Shown here: positions 7,464-15,847 of the stretch, piece by piece | How the letters are laid out: every line of letters starts with the position of its first letter | How positions within the stretch are numbered: position 1 is the first letter of the stretch | Source of the DNA: Rhizobium sp. BK316 | GTDB lineage: Bacteria > Pseudomonadota > Alphaproteobacteria > Rhizobiales > Rhizobiaceae | Assembly (NCBI RefSeq): GCF_014193695.1 | Contig: NZ_JACHZR010000003.1 | Coordinates: forward strand, 496,001-560,000 | Reading direction: 5' to 3' | DNA: 64,000 nucleotides | The notes under the pieces: model-generated | Told to the model about the DNA's origin: nothing | Databases searched by the model: none | The model's input: the letters and a program-made list of their open reading frames with translations, nothing else | Position numbers and translations under genes: made by a program

Positions 7464-9677
7464 ATGGAGCGCCGCCTTGCAGCTGTCCTGATTGCCGACG
7501 TCGTGGGCTATGGCCGTCTAAGCCAGGTCGACGAGGAGGGGACGCGTCTTCGTTTCCAGGCGGACCTGAGAGAGATTGTCGAGCCTTCGATAGCCGAGCA
7601 TAGCGGGCGCTTGGTCAAAACCATGGGGGACGGGCTGCTGGTCGAGTTTCACAGCGTCGTCGACGCCATGCGCTGCGCAGTGGACGTGCAGAAGCTGAAG
7701 GCGAAGCATAATGCGGAGATCCCGGCCGATCGGCGTCTCGATTTCCGCATCGGCATCAACCTTGGTGACCTCATCGTCGAGGGTGACGATATTCATGGCG
7801 ATGGCGTCAACCTGGCCGACCGCATGCAGTCGCTCGCTGAACCCGGTGGAATAGCGATCTCAGGCCCAGCCTACGATCAGGTGAAATCGAAACTCGACGT
7901 CGGTTTCGTCTCGCTCGGCGAGCAGAGGGTCAAAAGCATTGCCGAGCCCGTGCGAGTCTATCGTGTCGTGTTCGGCCCATTGGCGGCAAACAGAGCTGCC
8001 AACGCCCGCCGATATCCTGGCCGCTGGCGCATCGCAGCAATAGCCGTTGCGATCCTTTTCATTCCGGCGGTAGCGGCCCTGTGGTGGCAGCCATGGGTGC
8101 TGCTCGAAACCCCATCGTTGACCCAGCGCTTTGCCTATCCTTTGCCCGACAAACCTTCCGTTGCCGTATTGCCATTCATCAATGTCAGCGGCGATGTCGA
8201 GCACGATCATCTCGCCGAAGGTCTGACGGATGACCTGATTACGGAACTGTCGAAAGTCTCCGGCCTCTTCGTCATCGCGCGCCATTCCGTCTTTGCGGTG
8301 CGCGACGATGGCGGCAAGATACAGGATGTGGCGGCCGAACTCGGTGTCCACTATGTGCTTGAAGGCACGCTGCAGCGCGCAGGCTCGCGATTGCGTATCA
8401 ACGTCAAACTGATCGATGCGCTGACCGGGCTTTCCCTCTGGGCCGAGCGCTATGACCGCGAATATGCCGACCTCTTCGCAGTTCAGGATGACGTGATCGG
8501 CAAGATCATCGCAGCGCTTGCCATCAGGCTGAGTGAAGGCGAGCGCACGCAATTGGCGCAGATCCCGACGGAGAATCTCGAGGCCTATGATTACTATATG
8601 CGCGCCGAGCAGGCGGGTCTCACCTATGGAGACGTGGTGACCTATCGCGAGGCGCTGTCCTATTATCAGAAGGCGATCGACCTCGATCCGAATTTTGCCG
8701 ATGCGCATGCAGGGATCGCGCGGATCGCCGTCGATGTCTGGCGCAACGATTACAATATCCTCTGGTCGGCCGCCGTGGCCCGCAAGATCGCCTATGACGC
8801 TGCAGGGCAGGCATTGAAGATCGATGCGAACAATGCGCGGGCGCATACCGTGCTTGCTCTACTGCAATTGGTCGATGGCCGCCAGACGGAGGCGCTGACA
8901 TCGGCAAACCGTGCCGTGCAGGCGCAGCCGAGCGACGCTGAAGCAAATGGCAATCTGGCCCTCGTGCTCGCTCATATCGGCAATCATGACCAGGCGATCA
9001 GCGAAATAGAAAAGGCGCTGCGCTTCGATCCTTCGCCGTCGCCCGGCTTCCAGTTGCTGGCCGGTATCGTTTTCTACATCGTTGGAGACGAAGACCGGGC
9101 GATCTCGCTGATGGAGGCTGCCCGCGACGCGCTTCCCAAAGCGGAGGCTGCGCGCGAATTTCTCACGGCAGCCTACATCGATGACGGCGATAAGACGCGT
9201 AGCCTGCAGGAGAAGACGAAGCTCCTGGAGCTCTTTCCCGAAAGCAATCTGAACTATTACGGCTATCTCTACGACTACTGGCGCAAGGACGATCTGAACA
9301 AGCACTTGAGCAGGTTGCAGAAGGCCGGAATTCCCGACTGGCCCTTTGGGTTTCAGGGCAAGGAGGACGACCAGGTCACCGGCGAGCAGTTGCGGGATCT
9401 CATCAGCGACAAGACGTGGGCCGGCAAACACCGCAACGGCACACAATTCGTGCAGTTCTTCGACAAAGCCGGCAACACGGCCTATCGCAGCACCAATACC
9501 AACATAACAGGCACGGTCGAAATTCAGGGGGACTGGCTCTGCGAAAAGTTCCCGGGCTATTTCCTCGATCGGATGGTCTGCGGGAGCGTTTATCGCAATC
9601 ACGCTGCGGAGGAACCCGGCGCGACATATGTTCATGTCACGCCGCAGGCGCTGAAATTCTTCTCGATCGGGCGCTGA
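7464..9677 (+). CDS. Class III adenylate/guanylate cyclase with FlgO-like and TPR domains
   Basis: 737 aa. Residues 1-165 are a class III nucleotide cyclase: metal-binding aspartates D12 (in LIADVVGY) and D56 (in KTMGDGLLVEF), and the transition-state pair N116 and R120 in GDGVNLADR. A single membrane span follows at about 189-208. From about 224 comes the SVAVLPFINVSGD / LAEGLTDDLITELSK region found in many rhizobial cyclases, then roughly 380-600 hold tetratricopeptide repeats. The C-terminal 100 residues are unassigned. The catalytic domain faces the cytoplasm and the TPR part is predicted outside. Rhizobia carry many such paralogues; the input signal is unknown. Confidence 0.9.
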   Translation: MERRLAAVLIADVVGYGRLSQVDEEGTRLRFQADLREIVEPSIAEHSGRLVKTMGDGLLVEFHSVVDAMRCAVDVQKLKAKHNAEIPADRRLDFRIGINLGDLIVEGDDIHGDGVNLADRMQSLAEPGGIAISGPAYDQVKSKLDVGFVSLGEQRVKSIAEPVRVYRVVFGPLAANRAANARRYPGRWRIAAIAVAILFIPAVAALWWQPWVLLETPSLTQRFAYPLPDKPSVAVLPFINVSGDVEHDHLAEGLTDDLITELSKVSGLFVIARHSVFAVRDDGGKIQDVAAELGVHYVLEGTLQRAGSRLRINVKLIDALTGLSLWAERYDREYADLFAVQDDVIGKIIAALAIRLSEGERTQLAQIPTENLEAYDYYMRAEQAGLTYGDVVTYREALSYYQKAIDLDPNFADAHAGIARIAVDVWRNDYNILWSAAVARKIAYDAAGQALKIDANNARAHTVLALLQLVDGRQTEALTSANRAVQAQPSDAEANGNLALVLAHIGNHDQAISEIEKALRFDPSPSPGFQLLAGIVFYIVGDEDRAISLMEAARDALPKAEAAREFLTAAYIDDGDKTRSLQEKTKLLELFPESNLNYYGYLYDYWRKDDLNKHLSRLQKAGIPDWPFGFQGKEDDQVTGEQLRDLISDKTWAGKHRNGTQFVQFFDKAGNTAYRSTNTNITGTVEIQGDWLCEKFPGYFLDRMVCGSVYRNHAAEEPGATYVHVTPQALKFFSIGR

Positions 9678-9717
9678 CGGCAAAGCCGGGATTGTCAGGA
9701 GACCAGCGGCCGGCCGT

Positions 9718-10230
9718 CTATTGAGCGGAGGGATGCTGCCAGTCTTTCTGCGCCTTCTCCGAGATCAGGATATTCTGCACCTGCGACCAGTGCTTCTGGG
9801 AGTCGACCACCTTGGTGGGGTTCTTCACCAGTCCCTCGGCGGCACCCGGATCATAGCTGATATAGAGCTTGCCTTCGATGATCCGCCAGGCATTCGGATC
9901 GATATTGGTGGTCACCGTTCCGAAGGACACGCCATCGGCGCAATAGCCGCCATATTGCGGGGCATACTTGCCGGGATCCTTGACGAACATGTCACGATGC
10001 TCGGCATTGGCGAAATACCAGGTCGCGCCCAGCCAGTGATGGGAATATTGCGGCGATCCTTCCACGGCTTTATCATCCGTGAAATAGGCGACCGGGTCAT
10101 AACCCTTGATCGCCACCTCCCCAAAATAGCCGGTGTTGATGAAGTCTTCCGCTGTGGCCTCGTTTGCCAGCAGCAGGACGGCGATGCCGCCTGTAGCTGC
10201 AGCCTTCACAAATCCATTCCAGTGAGACAT
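9718..10230 (-). CDS. YHS domain-containing secreted protein
   Basis: 170 aa from the ATG at 10230, which follows GGGAG; an in-frame ATG at 10299 would hide the signal peptide. The N-terminus (FVKAAATGGIAVLLLANEATA) is a signal peptide. The mature part opens with INTGYFGEVAIKGYDPVAYF and contains FANAEHRDMFVKDPGKYAPQYGGYCADG, the YHS-family core with its conserved tyrosine/histidine and cysteine. YHS proteins are often linked to metal or redox roles, but this subgroup has no assigned function. It is downstream of the ankyrin gene, 43 bases away on the same strand. Confidence 0.85.
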   Translation of the reverse strand: MSHWNGFVKAAATGGIAVLLLANEATAEDFINTGYFGEVAIKGYDPVAYFTDDKAVEGSPQYSHHWLGATWYFANAEHRDMFVKDPGKYAPQYGGYCADGVSFGTVTTNIDPNAWRIIEGKLYISYDPGAAEGLVKNPTKVVDSQKHWSQVQNILISEKAQKDWQHPSAQ

Positions 10231-10273
10231 TTCAAAGCTCCCGTTTTCAGGCGCGGTCAAATCTGCTGCACGG

Positions 10274-10864
10274 TCATTTTCGCTTCGTGCATTCGTCATA
10301 GAGCCACTGACCCGTAAGGTCCGCTCCCTGACAGGCGGCGCCCGCTTTCAACAACAGAGTGACGGAATCCCAGTGCGATCGCCATCCGGCCTGGGTCACC
10401 GGCGTGTAGCCGTTTCTTTCCTTCGGCTCGACATCGGCCTTTTGTGCAAGCAGGAAAGCGATGACATCGGCATGGCCTTCCTCGGCTGCCGCATGCAGCG
10501 GCGTCATATGATAGAAGTTCTCGTGGTCGTTGACGGAGGCGCCTCTTGCGACCAGCAGTTCCACGATATCGAGATGGCCGCCATAGGCGGCCGCATGCAA
10601 GGCCGTCAGGCCGCCTTTGTTGCGGATGTCGATGTCGCAGCCCCGGTCGAGAAGAAGAGTGACGACATCGGCCTTGCCGGACAGGGCCGCAATCATCAGC
10701 GCCGGCTCGCCGGTATCGTCAGGCTCAGAGAGGTTTGCGCCCTGATCCGCAAGCTGCTTGACGCGCTCGACATTGCCTTCGCGCGCGGCATCGTGCAATG
10801 GGCCTGCCGTAGCAGCGGAGATCCCAAGGGCGAAACAGATGTAGCTGATCCAAAAGACATTCAT
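10274..10864 (-). CDS. Ankyrin-repeat periplasmic protein
   Basis: 196 aa from the ATG at 10864 (MNVFWISYICFALGISAATA, a signal peptide); longer in-frame starts lack a convincing site. Four to five ankyrin repeats follow: PLHDAAREGNVERVKQL, ALMIAALSGKADVVTLLL, ALHAAAYGGHLDIVELLV and PLHAAAEEGHADVIAFLL, then a divergent repeat and a C-terminal stretch with two cysteines (ACQGADLTGQWLYDECTK) that may form a disulfide. It probably binds a partner protein in the periplasm. The neighbouring YHS gene suggests the two act together. Confidence 0.85.
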   Translation of the reverse strand: MNVFWISYICFALGISAATAGPLHDAAREGNVERVKQLADQGANLSEPDDTGEPALMIAALSGKADVVTLLLDRGCDIDIRNKGGLTALHAAAYGGHLDIVELLVARGASVNDHENFYHMTPLHAAAEEGHADVIAFLLAQKADVEPKERNGYTPVTQAGWRSHWDSVTLLLKAGAACQGADLTGQWLYDECTKRK

Positions 10865-11508
10865 CGCGCACCCCCGTCTTGCCATTTCTGGCTTCACAGC
10901 GCGAAAGCGTGGTTAAGCTATCATGAATATTATGGGGCGGCAATGAATGGCGATGTCATTCGCTGTATTGAGACCTAGCCAGGGCAAGTCTTACACTGGG
11001 ATTGACGTAAACATCCAAGTGTATTCACATCAACGCTCGTGAAGACCGACCACGAGGGATGGTTGAAAAATAGCCGCCCCGAGTTCTAGTCTTCGGAGAG
11101 TTGGGGATTTCAATATGCCATTCTCGCCTCAACGTGTCTCGCTGAAAACCCGACGTCGTTGGGGACTGGGTTTGCTGTCACTGTCGATGGGTGTTGCTGA
11201 CCAACGCGCGTTGTCCAGGGTAGCCTTTATCTTGTAAGAAGATACCGTGATCTTCCTTCCGCAGAAGAAAATGCTCGCGAGGGGTTATCACTCCCCCGGT
11301 GCATCCATTTGTGGAAGAATTCGCACAACCAAACGACGAATACTCTAGCTTCATGCATACTGTGATTATGGGTATTTTATACCTGTAAGATTCGGCAAGT
11401 TGAGTCGGGGGTATGGCCCCAGCAACGGCGAAGTCCATGGGTGTATTGTCAAACTGACAACGCGTAACGGTTTGAAAAGCAGTCGATGAGGGTTGAAAGG
11501 GTGCGCGA
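10865..11508. other. Intergenic stretch of about 640 bases with no recognisable gene
   Basis: Base composition is less GC-rich than the flanks and no open frame shows family resemblance. A perfect inverted repeat TTGTCA-AAC-TGACAA sits at 11446-11460, 48 bases before the start of the orphan 404-aa gene, and could be an operator. Together with the next gene this looks like an accessory insertion. Confidence 0.4.
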
Positions 11509-12723
11509 ATGAATATGCAGGCTGCTAGTTCCAGCGCGAGACACCTTGGTGATAACTTAAGGACCTTCTCGACCATCCTGGATATGCAAGGCCTTCACGA
11601 ATTATCGGATACGGTCCTGCAATTTGCTAGTTATTTCGAATCTGACTTTTCAGATCAGACAAGCGAGAGAGTGCTAAAGGAAATTCGTGCCTTAAGTGAT
11701 CTACTGTTGGCTGAAGAAAGCCGGCTAGACGAAAATATCGTTCTCATGACGGACGCAAGGCCAGAAGGGGGGGAGACCTCGGGCCAACTGCTCGCCAACG
11801 TTGGGAGCGCCCTCAATTCGCTCCTGCGCGCCGTGGAAGTGATTGTTAAAAGGGAAGGGCGAGCGGCCGAGCTCGCGAAAATTCAACGCGCCGATAGATT
11901 CGCCGTCGCCACCCGCCTTAAAGAAATCATTCCGCAGGATCTGGTCGTTCCGTATGAGTACGCCATCGAAGAGGAGGTGCTGGTCGTCAAGCCCGCCGCT
12001 CCCATAAGCGATGTCGAATTGGCCTCCGATGCTCAGGACGCTCTCAAAGCTCTTACGGCGGATGCTGTTCACTTGGCCGAAACGATGCGAGAGAGCAATG
12101 TTAATCGGCACCTGCATGCTGCTCTAATCAGGTTGTCGGAACGACTTGCACAAGGGAGGGTCATCCCCATTGCGATGGGGGCATCCTCCTTCTTAGACGT
12201 CCTGAATGCGGCGAAGGAAGAGCTCGATGGCGTTCTGTACGAAGATCTGAGGCAATTGGCAGTCAACGCGCTCTCCTTCGCTCGTCAATTCCCGGAGTGG
12301 AAGCGATGGAGAGAGCGCGAAGCAGATGATCTCATTGATGAGAGCGATGAGGCGGACGTTGAAGCGCATGTTGAAGGGATCAGGGATGCCCTTGCTTCTC
12401 GCCCAGACCTCGTGGATCCCGAAGTTCCACGTAGCATCCAATTCCTGCTTGAGGCCTATAATAGCCCGGGTCGCTCATCCAAACGAGCCTTCTTCGCGCT
12501 GATCGCCTCGATTGAAAGCTTGTTCGTGGCCGTGGCGAGGTACGCGTATGATTTTGTCGACACCACGGTAAAAACGGTGTCGACCACGACCGCAAAAACG
12601 CTCGCCGCAACGATCAGCTTATACGTTGCTGGTTTATATCCAGTCTTCGAAAAGCTGCCAGCTTTTGTGTGGCTGGTTGAGGGCGCGAAGCTCCTCGCAA
12701 AATGGGTCGGACTATCGATGTAA
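11509..12723 (+). CDS. Orphan hypothetical protein, 404 aa, hydrophobic C-terminus
   Basis: 404 aa, acidic and largely helical, with a C-terminal hydrophobic region (about residues 362-400: KTLAATISLYVAGLYPV and FVWLVEGAKLLAKWVG) that could be one or two membrane segments. No signal peptide and no family I recognise. Codon use is less GC-biased than in neighbouring genes (many third-position A and T). It sits between a gene-poor stretch and the 3' end of tRNA-Ile2, a common site for acquired DNA. A 9-bp inverted repeat, GTCGACACC / GGTGTCGAC, lies inside the coding region at 12556-12584. Membrane association is inferred; the function is unknown. Confidence 0.7.
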   Translation: MNMQAASSSARHLGDNLRTFSTILDMQGLHELSDTVLQFASYFESDFSDQTSERVLKEIRALSDLLLAEESRLDENIVLMTDARPEGGETSGQLLANVGSALNSLLRAVEVIVKREGRAAELAKIQRADRFAVATRLKEIIPQDLVVPYEYAIEEEVLVVKPAAPISDVELASDAQDALKALTADAVHLAETMRESNVNRHLHAALIRLSERLAQGRVIPIAMGASSFLDVLNAAKEELDGVLYEDLRQLAVNALSFARQFPEWKRWREREADDLIDESDEADVEAHVEGIRDALASRPDLVDPEVPRSIQFLLEAYNSPGRSSKRAFFALIASIESLFVAVARYAYDFVDTTVKTVSTTTAKTLAATISLYVAGLYPVFEKLPAFVWLVEGAKLLAKWVGLSM

Positions 12724-12864
12724 TTTGGCGAGCGCTCCACCCACCCATTAATTTGCTTTCGAGCGAGCTTCAAAAGATTTTCAAAAATTCCGGAACCTAG
12801 TGTCAAAATTCCGGTTTTTCGCGTCCGGCTACAGCTACATTAGCTCTTTGAAAAGATGAAAAAC

Positions 12865-12940
12865 TGGTGGGCCCGGAGGGACTCGAACCCCCAACCAAGC
12901 GGTTATGAGCCGCCGGCTCTAACCATTGAGCTACAGGCCC
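12865..12940 (-). tRNA. tRNA-Ile2 (anticodon CAU, lysidine type)
   Basis: 76 bases read on the minus strand including an encoded CCA. The acceptor stem is GGGCCTG with CGGGCCC, the T loop is GGTTCGAGTCC, and the anticodon loop CTCATAA carries CAT. The anticodon arm GGCGGCTCATAACCGC and the following TTGGT resemble E. coli tRNA-Ile2, in which the C is modified to lysidine to read AUA, rather than either tRNA-Met. Automated tools may label it tRNA-Met. Confidence 0.9.
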
Positions 12941-13133
12941 GGCACCCAGGGTGCGGTCAGCCGGGGCAATGGCACCCGCGGCTTGTGTCCGCTTAACGCA
13001 AATCCGGGGCAGTCACAAGCCATGAGCGCAAGCATCTGTGGACGATGCATATTTCCGGTTTGCCCTCTGGAACCTTCGCGTGCGGGCTACATTTACTGCT
13101 GTCAGACTGGATCTGAAAAGGGCAATCGCAGAA

Positions 13134-13502
13134 ATGGTGGCTTCCCAGGGTACCGTGGTGCTCATCGTCGAAGATGAGCCGCTGATCAGGTTCAATATTC
13201 TGGATGTGCTCGAAGAACTGGGGCATGTAGCGCTCGAGGCAGGGAGCGCGGATGAGGCGATGGTGCTTCTGAAGGCCCGAGACGATGTCGATATCCTCTT
13301 CACCGACGTCAACATGGCCGGTTCGATGGATGGCATCCAGCTTGCCAAGCGGGTGAGGGCGATGCGGCCCAATATCGGCATCATCATCACCTCTGGCCTT
13401 GTGCGGCTCGATCCCATGTCGCTGCCGGCCAACGCGGCTTTCCTGCCGAAACCCTATCGGCACGAGGCCTTGATTTCGGTGATCGCTTCCATGACGCGGT
13501 AG
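13134..13502 (+). CDS. Single-domain response regulator
   Basis: 122 aa from ATG 13134; a longer frame opens at 13038 but its first 32 residues do not resemble the family. It is a stand-alone receiver domain: acidic pocket EDE in VLIVEDEPLIRFN, phospho-acceptor aspartate in ILFTDVNM (about residue 60), the conserved serine/threonine in IIITSG, and the lysine in FLPKPY. There is no output domain, so it acts by protein contact with a kinase or a downstream target. No kinase gene lies nearby. It is convergent with the DUF2934 gene. Confidence 0.88.
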   Translation: MVASQGTVVLIVEDEPLIRFNILDVLEELGHVALEAGSADEAMVLLKARDDVDILFTDVNMAGSMDGIQLAKRVRAMRPNIGIIITSGLVRLDPMSLPANAAFLPKPYRHEALISVIASMTR

Positions 13503-13517
13503 CTGCAGTCAAAGCGA

Positions 13518-13748
13518 TCAATCGGGGCTCGCCATCGACGGCGGTGGGATGGGGGTGCCCGTTGCCCCGGTCAAGGCTTCGGTATCCTCGATCTGCTTGC
13601 GAGCCTGTTCGTTGGCCTTTGCTGCTTCGTCGCGCAGTTCGGTTTCGGCAACGTTCCAGTGGCGCAAATCTTCGCCATCCGGCCTGCCTTCCTGTTCCCA
13701 GATTGCGTAGGCGCGCTCGCGTACGCGGTCCTCGTTCCGGTCCGTCAT
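13518..13748 (-). CDS. DUF2934 domain small protein
   Basis: 76 aa from the ATG at 13748, placed by AGGGAA seven bases upstream and by a stress-sigma promoter at 13781-13805. The core RVRERAYAIWEQEGRPDGEDLRHW is the DUF2934 signature; the remainder is charged and probably disordered. A second DUF2934 gene lies at 18715-18963. The function is unknown. The promoter suggests induction in stationary phase and under stress. Confidence 0.82.
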   Translation of the reverse strand: MTDRNEDRVRERAYAIWEQEGRPDGEDLRHWNVAETELRDEAAKANEQARKQIEDTEALTGATGTPIPPPSMASPD

Positions 13749-13780
13749 GTCCATCTTCCCTGGTTTTTCGATCATCTCAA

Positions 13781-13805
13781 AACCAGTTGGGGAGCGGAAT
13801 GTTCC
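13781..13805 (-). promoter_or_regulatory. EcfG/RpoE2-type stress promoter for DUF2934
   Basis: On the minus strand GGAAC (13805-13801), 17 bases, GTT (13783-13781). This matches the GGAAC-N16/17-(C)GTT consensus of the alphaproteobacterial general-stress sigma factor. The GTT ends 33 bases before the ATG, which fits a short leader. Confidence 0.65.
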
Positions 13806-13989
13806 GGCAAGGCGCCTGAGATCGGGAGGCGCAGCCGGGCCTGAAGGGGAGGTCTGCTTCAAGGCCCGGCCGCTGCCCCGGGGGAACCGTTAGAACATTT
13901 CCATTTTTCTTCGAGTCATGGAAATGCTCTACCTCTTTGTTTTCACGCAATTCCGGACGCAAAACGCTCAAGCACTTTGCTGGAATTGC

Positions 13990-14181
13990 TTAGTTGTAGC
14001 TGCTCTTCAGCAGGTCGTTTTCCTGATGTGCCTTCTTCTCGTAGATCGTGAAGAGAGCCATCGAGAGCAGATAGGAGAGGAAGGGGTCTCCCATCTGCGT
14101 GGCGATATCGCGGGATGCGAGGATATGTCGTTCCAGCGCGCCGATATCTTTTTGCACGGTGGTTTCGTTCAAGCGGTTCAT
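13990..14181 (-). CDS. cinS: Quorum-sensing small regulator CinS
   Basis: 63 aa, MNRLNETTVQKDIGALERHI, helical with no export signal. Its start codon overlaps the cinI stop (ATGA, 14178-14181), the arrangement described for cinI-cinS in Rhizobium leguminosarum and R. etli. There CinS acts as an anti-repressor downstream of CinI, linking the cin system to rhiR/raiR-type loci by binding the repressor PraR. The assignment rests on position and size. PraR is not in this window. Confidence 0.82.
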   Translation of the reverse strand: MNRLNETTVQKDIGALERHILASRDIATQMGDPFLSYLLSMALFTIYEKKAHQENDLLKSSYN

Positions 14182-14843
14182 GCTGCCATCTCCAGGAATT
14201 GGGTCACGACGGAACGTGTCGGGACGTAGCGGGTATAGAGGGGGGTATCGATGCCGAGGGATGCGCGCATCCTGTCCAGCACACGTTCGGAAACTTCGAA
14301 GGCGCCGCAGCAGACCGGATACTTGCCGTAGCCATCGGCGCGGCCGAGTTCATCGACTTCGGCGCCGGCGCGCTTGTAGACGCGCTTCAGGTGCGGCTCA
14401 TAGTTTGAGATCATGGTGTGGATGCCGTGATCGAGGGCACATTCGCAGAGTGCGAGCAGCAGCATGGAGAAGGCGCGGCCGGTGTCGATGTCTGGGAAAT
14501 CGGCTGATATCGCTTCCTCGTCGATGCACATGCGGGTGCCTTCCCAGATGCCGGGGGCGACGAGATTGGCTGCCTGCGGGAAGGTTGCGCGGAAGACGTC
14601 GTAAAGGAGGGTCGGTCCGGTCGTCGGCATCAGGCGCATGCCGCCGTAAAGGCGGGTGCGGGTTTCGTTGCACCAGACGAGATAGGCCGGGCAGAGCGAG
14701 TCATAGCTGTCGCGCTCGAAGGGGCCGATTACCGGTACGTTCCAGCCAAGGCTATCCGCGAAGACTTTCTTGCGCAGGCGGAACATCTGGTCGAGTATGA
14801 AAGCGTATTTCTGATACTCATGTGCCTGAATGATAACGAACAT
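14178..14843 (-). CDS. cinI: Acyl-homoserine lactone synthase CinI
   Basis: 221 aa, the known size of CinI. The LuxI-family invariant residues are present at the expected places: R24, F28, W34, E43, D45/D48, R70, F84, E101 and R104. It makes an N-acyl-homoserine lactone from S-adenosylmethionine and acyl carrier protein; in R. leguminosarum the CinI product is 3-hydroxy-7-cis-tetradecenoyl-HSL. GGAGGG lies just before the ATG. Two CATATG-centred boxes upstream (14907-14918 and 14933-14950) fit activation by CinR. It is coupled to cinS by a 4-bp overlap. Confidence 0.93.
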   Translation of the reverse strand: MFVIIQAHEYQKYAFILDQMFRLRKKVFADSLGWNVPVIGPFERDSYDSLCPAYLVWCNETRTRLYGGMRLMPTTGPTLLYDVFRATFPQAANLVAPGIWEGTRMCIDEEAISADFPDIDTGRAFSMLLLALCECALDHGIHTMISNYEPHLKRVYKRAGAEVDELGRADGYGKYPVCCGAFEVSERVLDRMRASLGIDTPLYTRYVPTRSVVTQFLEMAA

Positions 14844-14904
14844 TTTGCCCTCCAGCGTGTTGGGTTCGTGAGGGCAGAATGGTTCAGAACGGCGGGATCG
14901 GAAA

Positions 14905-14918
14905 TTCCCTCATATGGG
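14905..14918 (-). promoter_or_regulatory. Second, weaker CinR-type box upstream of cinI
   Basis: CCCTCATATGGG (14907-14918) is a dyad on the same CATATG core as the two strong boxes, centred 70 bases before the cinI ATG and 28 bases from the stronger box. A site centred here could lie near -42 of a cinI transcript with a leader of about 28 bases. Confidence 0.5.
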
Positions 14919-14932
14919 TGCCTACAGATGAG

Positions 14933-14950
14933 CCCCCGCATATGAGGGGG
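14933..14950 (-). promoter_or_regulatory. CinR-type (lux-like) box upstream of cinI
   Basis: CCCCCGCATATGAGGGGG, an 18-bp dyad with one mismatched pair. It shares core and arms with the box upstream of cinR at 15781-15798. It is centred about 98 bases before the cinI ATG. LuxR-family activators bind 18-20 bp dyads. Confidence 0.7.
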
Positions 14951-14995
14951 TGCTTGGAGTCTTTCCTTGCCAGGATGATATCTGACCAGGAGTTT

Positions 14996-15721
14996 CTATG
15001 GATTGATGATACGCAGCTGCACGGCTCGCGAGGCGGCCGCGGAAATAGTGGCGCAGCCGAGCTTGAAGCGTGCGGTTTTCAGGTAGTCGCGGGTCGTATG
15101 CTCGGAAATGCCGAGGATGACGGCGATGTCTTTGTAGTCCTTGCCGAGTGCCGTCCAATGCAGGCATTCGATTTCGCGTGGGGAAAGCGTCGGCACCGGG
15201 TCGTTCTCGCCGTGAAGCTCGTAGATGGCCTTCCGATGGATGACATGGGCGAGTTCGATCCACTCATTGCGATAGAGCTTAACCATGGAGGTCCAGTCAT
15301 CGAGCGGAATGCGGGCATTGATCGATAGCAGCGCGCGGCGCTGCGCCTTGTCGGCAACGGGGATCGAATAGCCGTTTCCGCCGATCCCGTGCTTCTGGGC
15401 GTCGACGAGCATGGCATAGGCTTCCGGTGTCGGCTCGACCTCGCTCCAGTCGAAGGGCAGCTGGCGCTCGAAGCCCTGTTTGACGATCGGATCGACCTTC
15501 ACATAGCTGTTGAGCAGATAGCGAGACACCCAGGCATCCGGATAGGTGGTGCGCACAAAAGGGGCGTCTATCTTTGCCGCAATGGTCTGAGCAAGGTGAT
15601 AGGTGACATAGTCGACGGCATATTCCGCCTGGAAAATGCGGATGGAAGCATCGACATTTTCCGCAGCCTTGATCTGTTCGAAAACAGCTTCGAATTTTTG
15701 CGAATGGCTATTTTCCGTCAT
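14996..15721 (-). CDS. cinR: LuxR-family quorum-sensing activator CinR
   Basis: 241 aa from the ATG at 15721; a longer in-frame start at 15817 would run through the CinR box. The N-terminal autoinducer-binding domain covers about residues 20-165, with conserved tryptophan, tyrosine and aspartate residues ([17 protein letters not shown]). The C-terminal LuxR helix-turn-helix is [21 protein letters not shown] followed by [20 protein letters not shown]. It binds the CinI signal and activates cinI. A near-perfect box 60-77 bases upstream suggests autoregulation or shared control with the divergent small gene. cinI lies about 150 bases downstream on the same strand. Confidence 0.92.
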   Translation of the reverse strand: MTENSHSQKFEAVFEQIKAAENVDASIRIFQAEYAVDYVTYHLAQTIAAKIDAPFVRTTYPDAWVSRYLLNSYVKVDPIVKQGFERQLPFDWSEVEPTPEAYAMLVDAQKHGIGGNGYSIPVADKAQRRALLSINARIPLDDWTSMVKLYRNEWIELAHVIHRKAIYELHGENDPVPTLSPREIECLHWTALGKDYKDIAVILGISEHTTRDYLKTARFKLGCATISAAASRAVQLRIINP

Positions 15722-15780
15722 CGTGCCGCCTGCCTTAAATCGTTCAATTTTATCGCGAGGAATGTCAAAAATACAAGGCA

Positions 15781-15798
15781 TCCCCACATATGCGGGGA
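15781..15798. promoter_or_regulatory. CinR-type box between cinR and a divergent small gene
   Basis: TCCCCACATATGCGGGGA is an 18-bp dyad with a single mismatched pair. Its core and arms match the cinI box at 14933-14950. It is centred about 69 bases before the cinR ATG and about 58 bases before the ATG at 15848, so it could serve either gene or both. Confidence 0.7.
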
Positions 15799-15847
15799 AT
15801 GACTTTTCCAGATCCATCTGTTAGCGCCTTTTCCGGGGAGGCTCCAG

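Noticed and set aside
11115..11237. Plus-strand 40-codon frame beginning MPFSPQRVSL
   Set aside because: Too short and unsupported by motif or conserved context, although a G-rich stretch precedes it.
11178..11576. Minus-strand 132-codon frame in the accessory stretch
   Set aside because: No family resemblance, no ribosome-binding site, and it overlaps the start of the supported 404-aa gene.
12781..12815. Direct repeat TCAAAAATTCCGG / TCAAAATTCCGG near the tRNA as an att site
   Set aside because: It does not match the tRNA 3' end and both copies are only 20 bases apart, so it cannot bracket an island.
15721..15817. Longer CinR start at 15817
   Set aside because: It would place the CinR box within the coding region; the shorter protein matches the family start.
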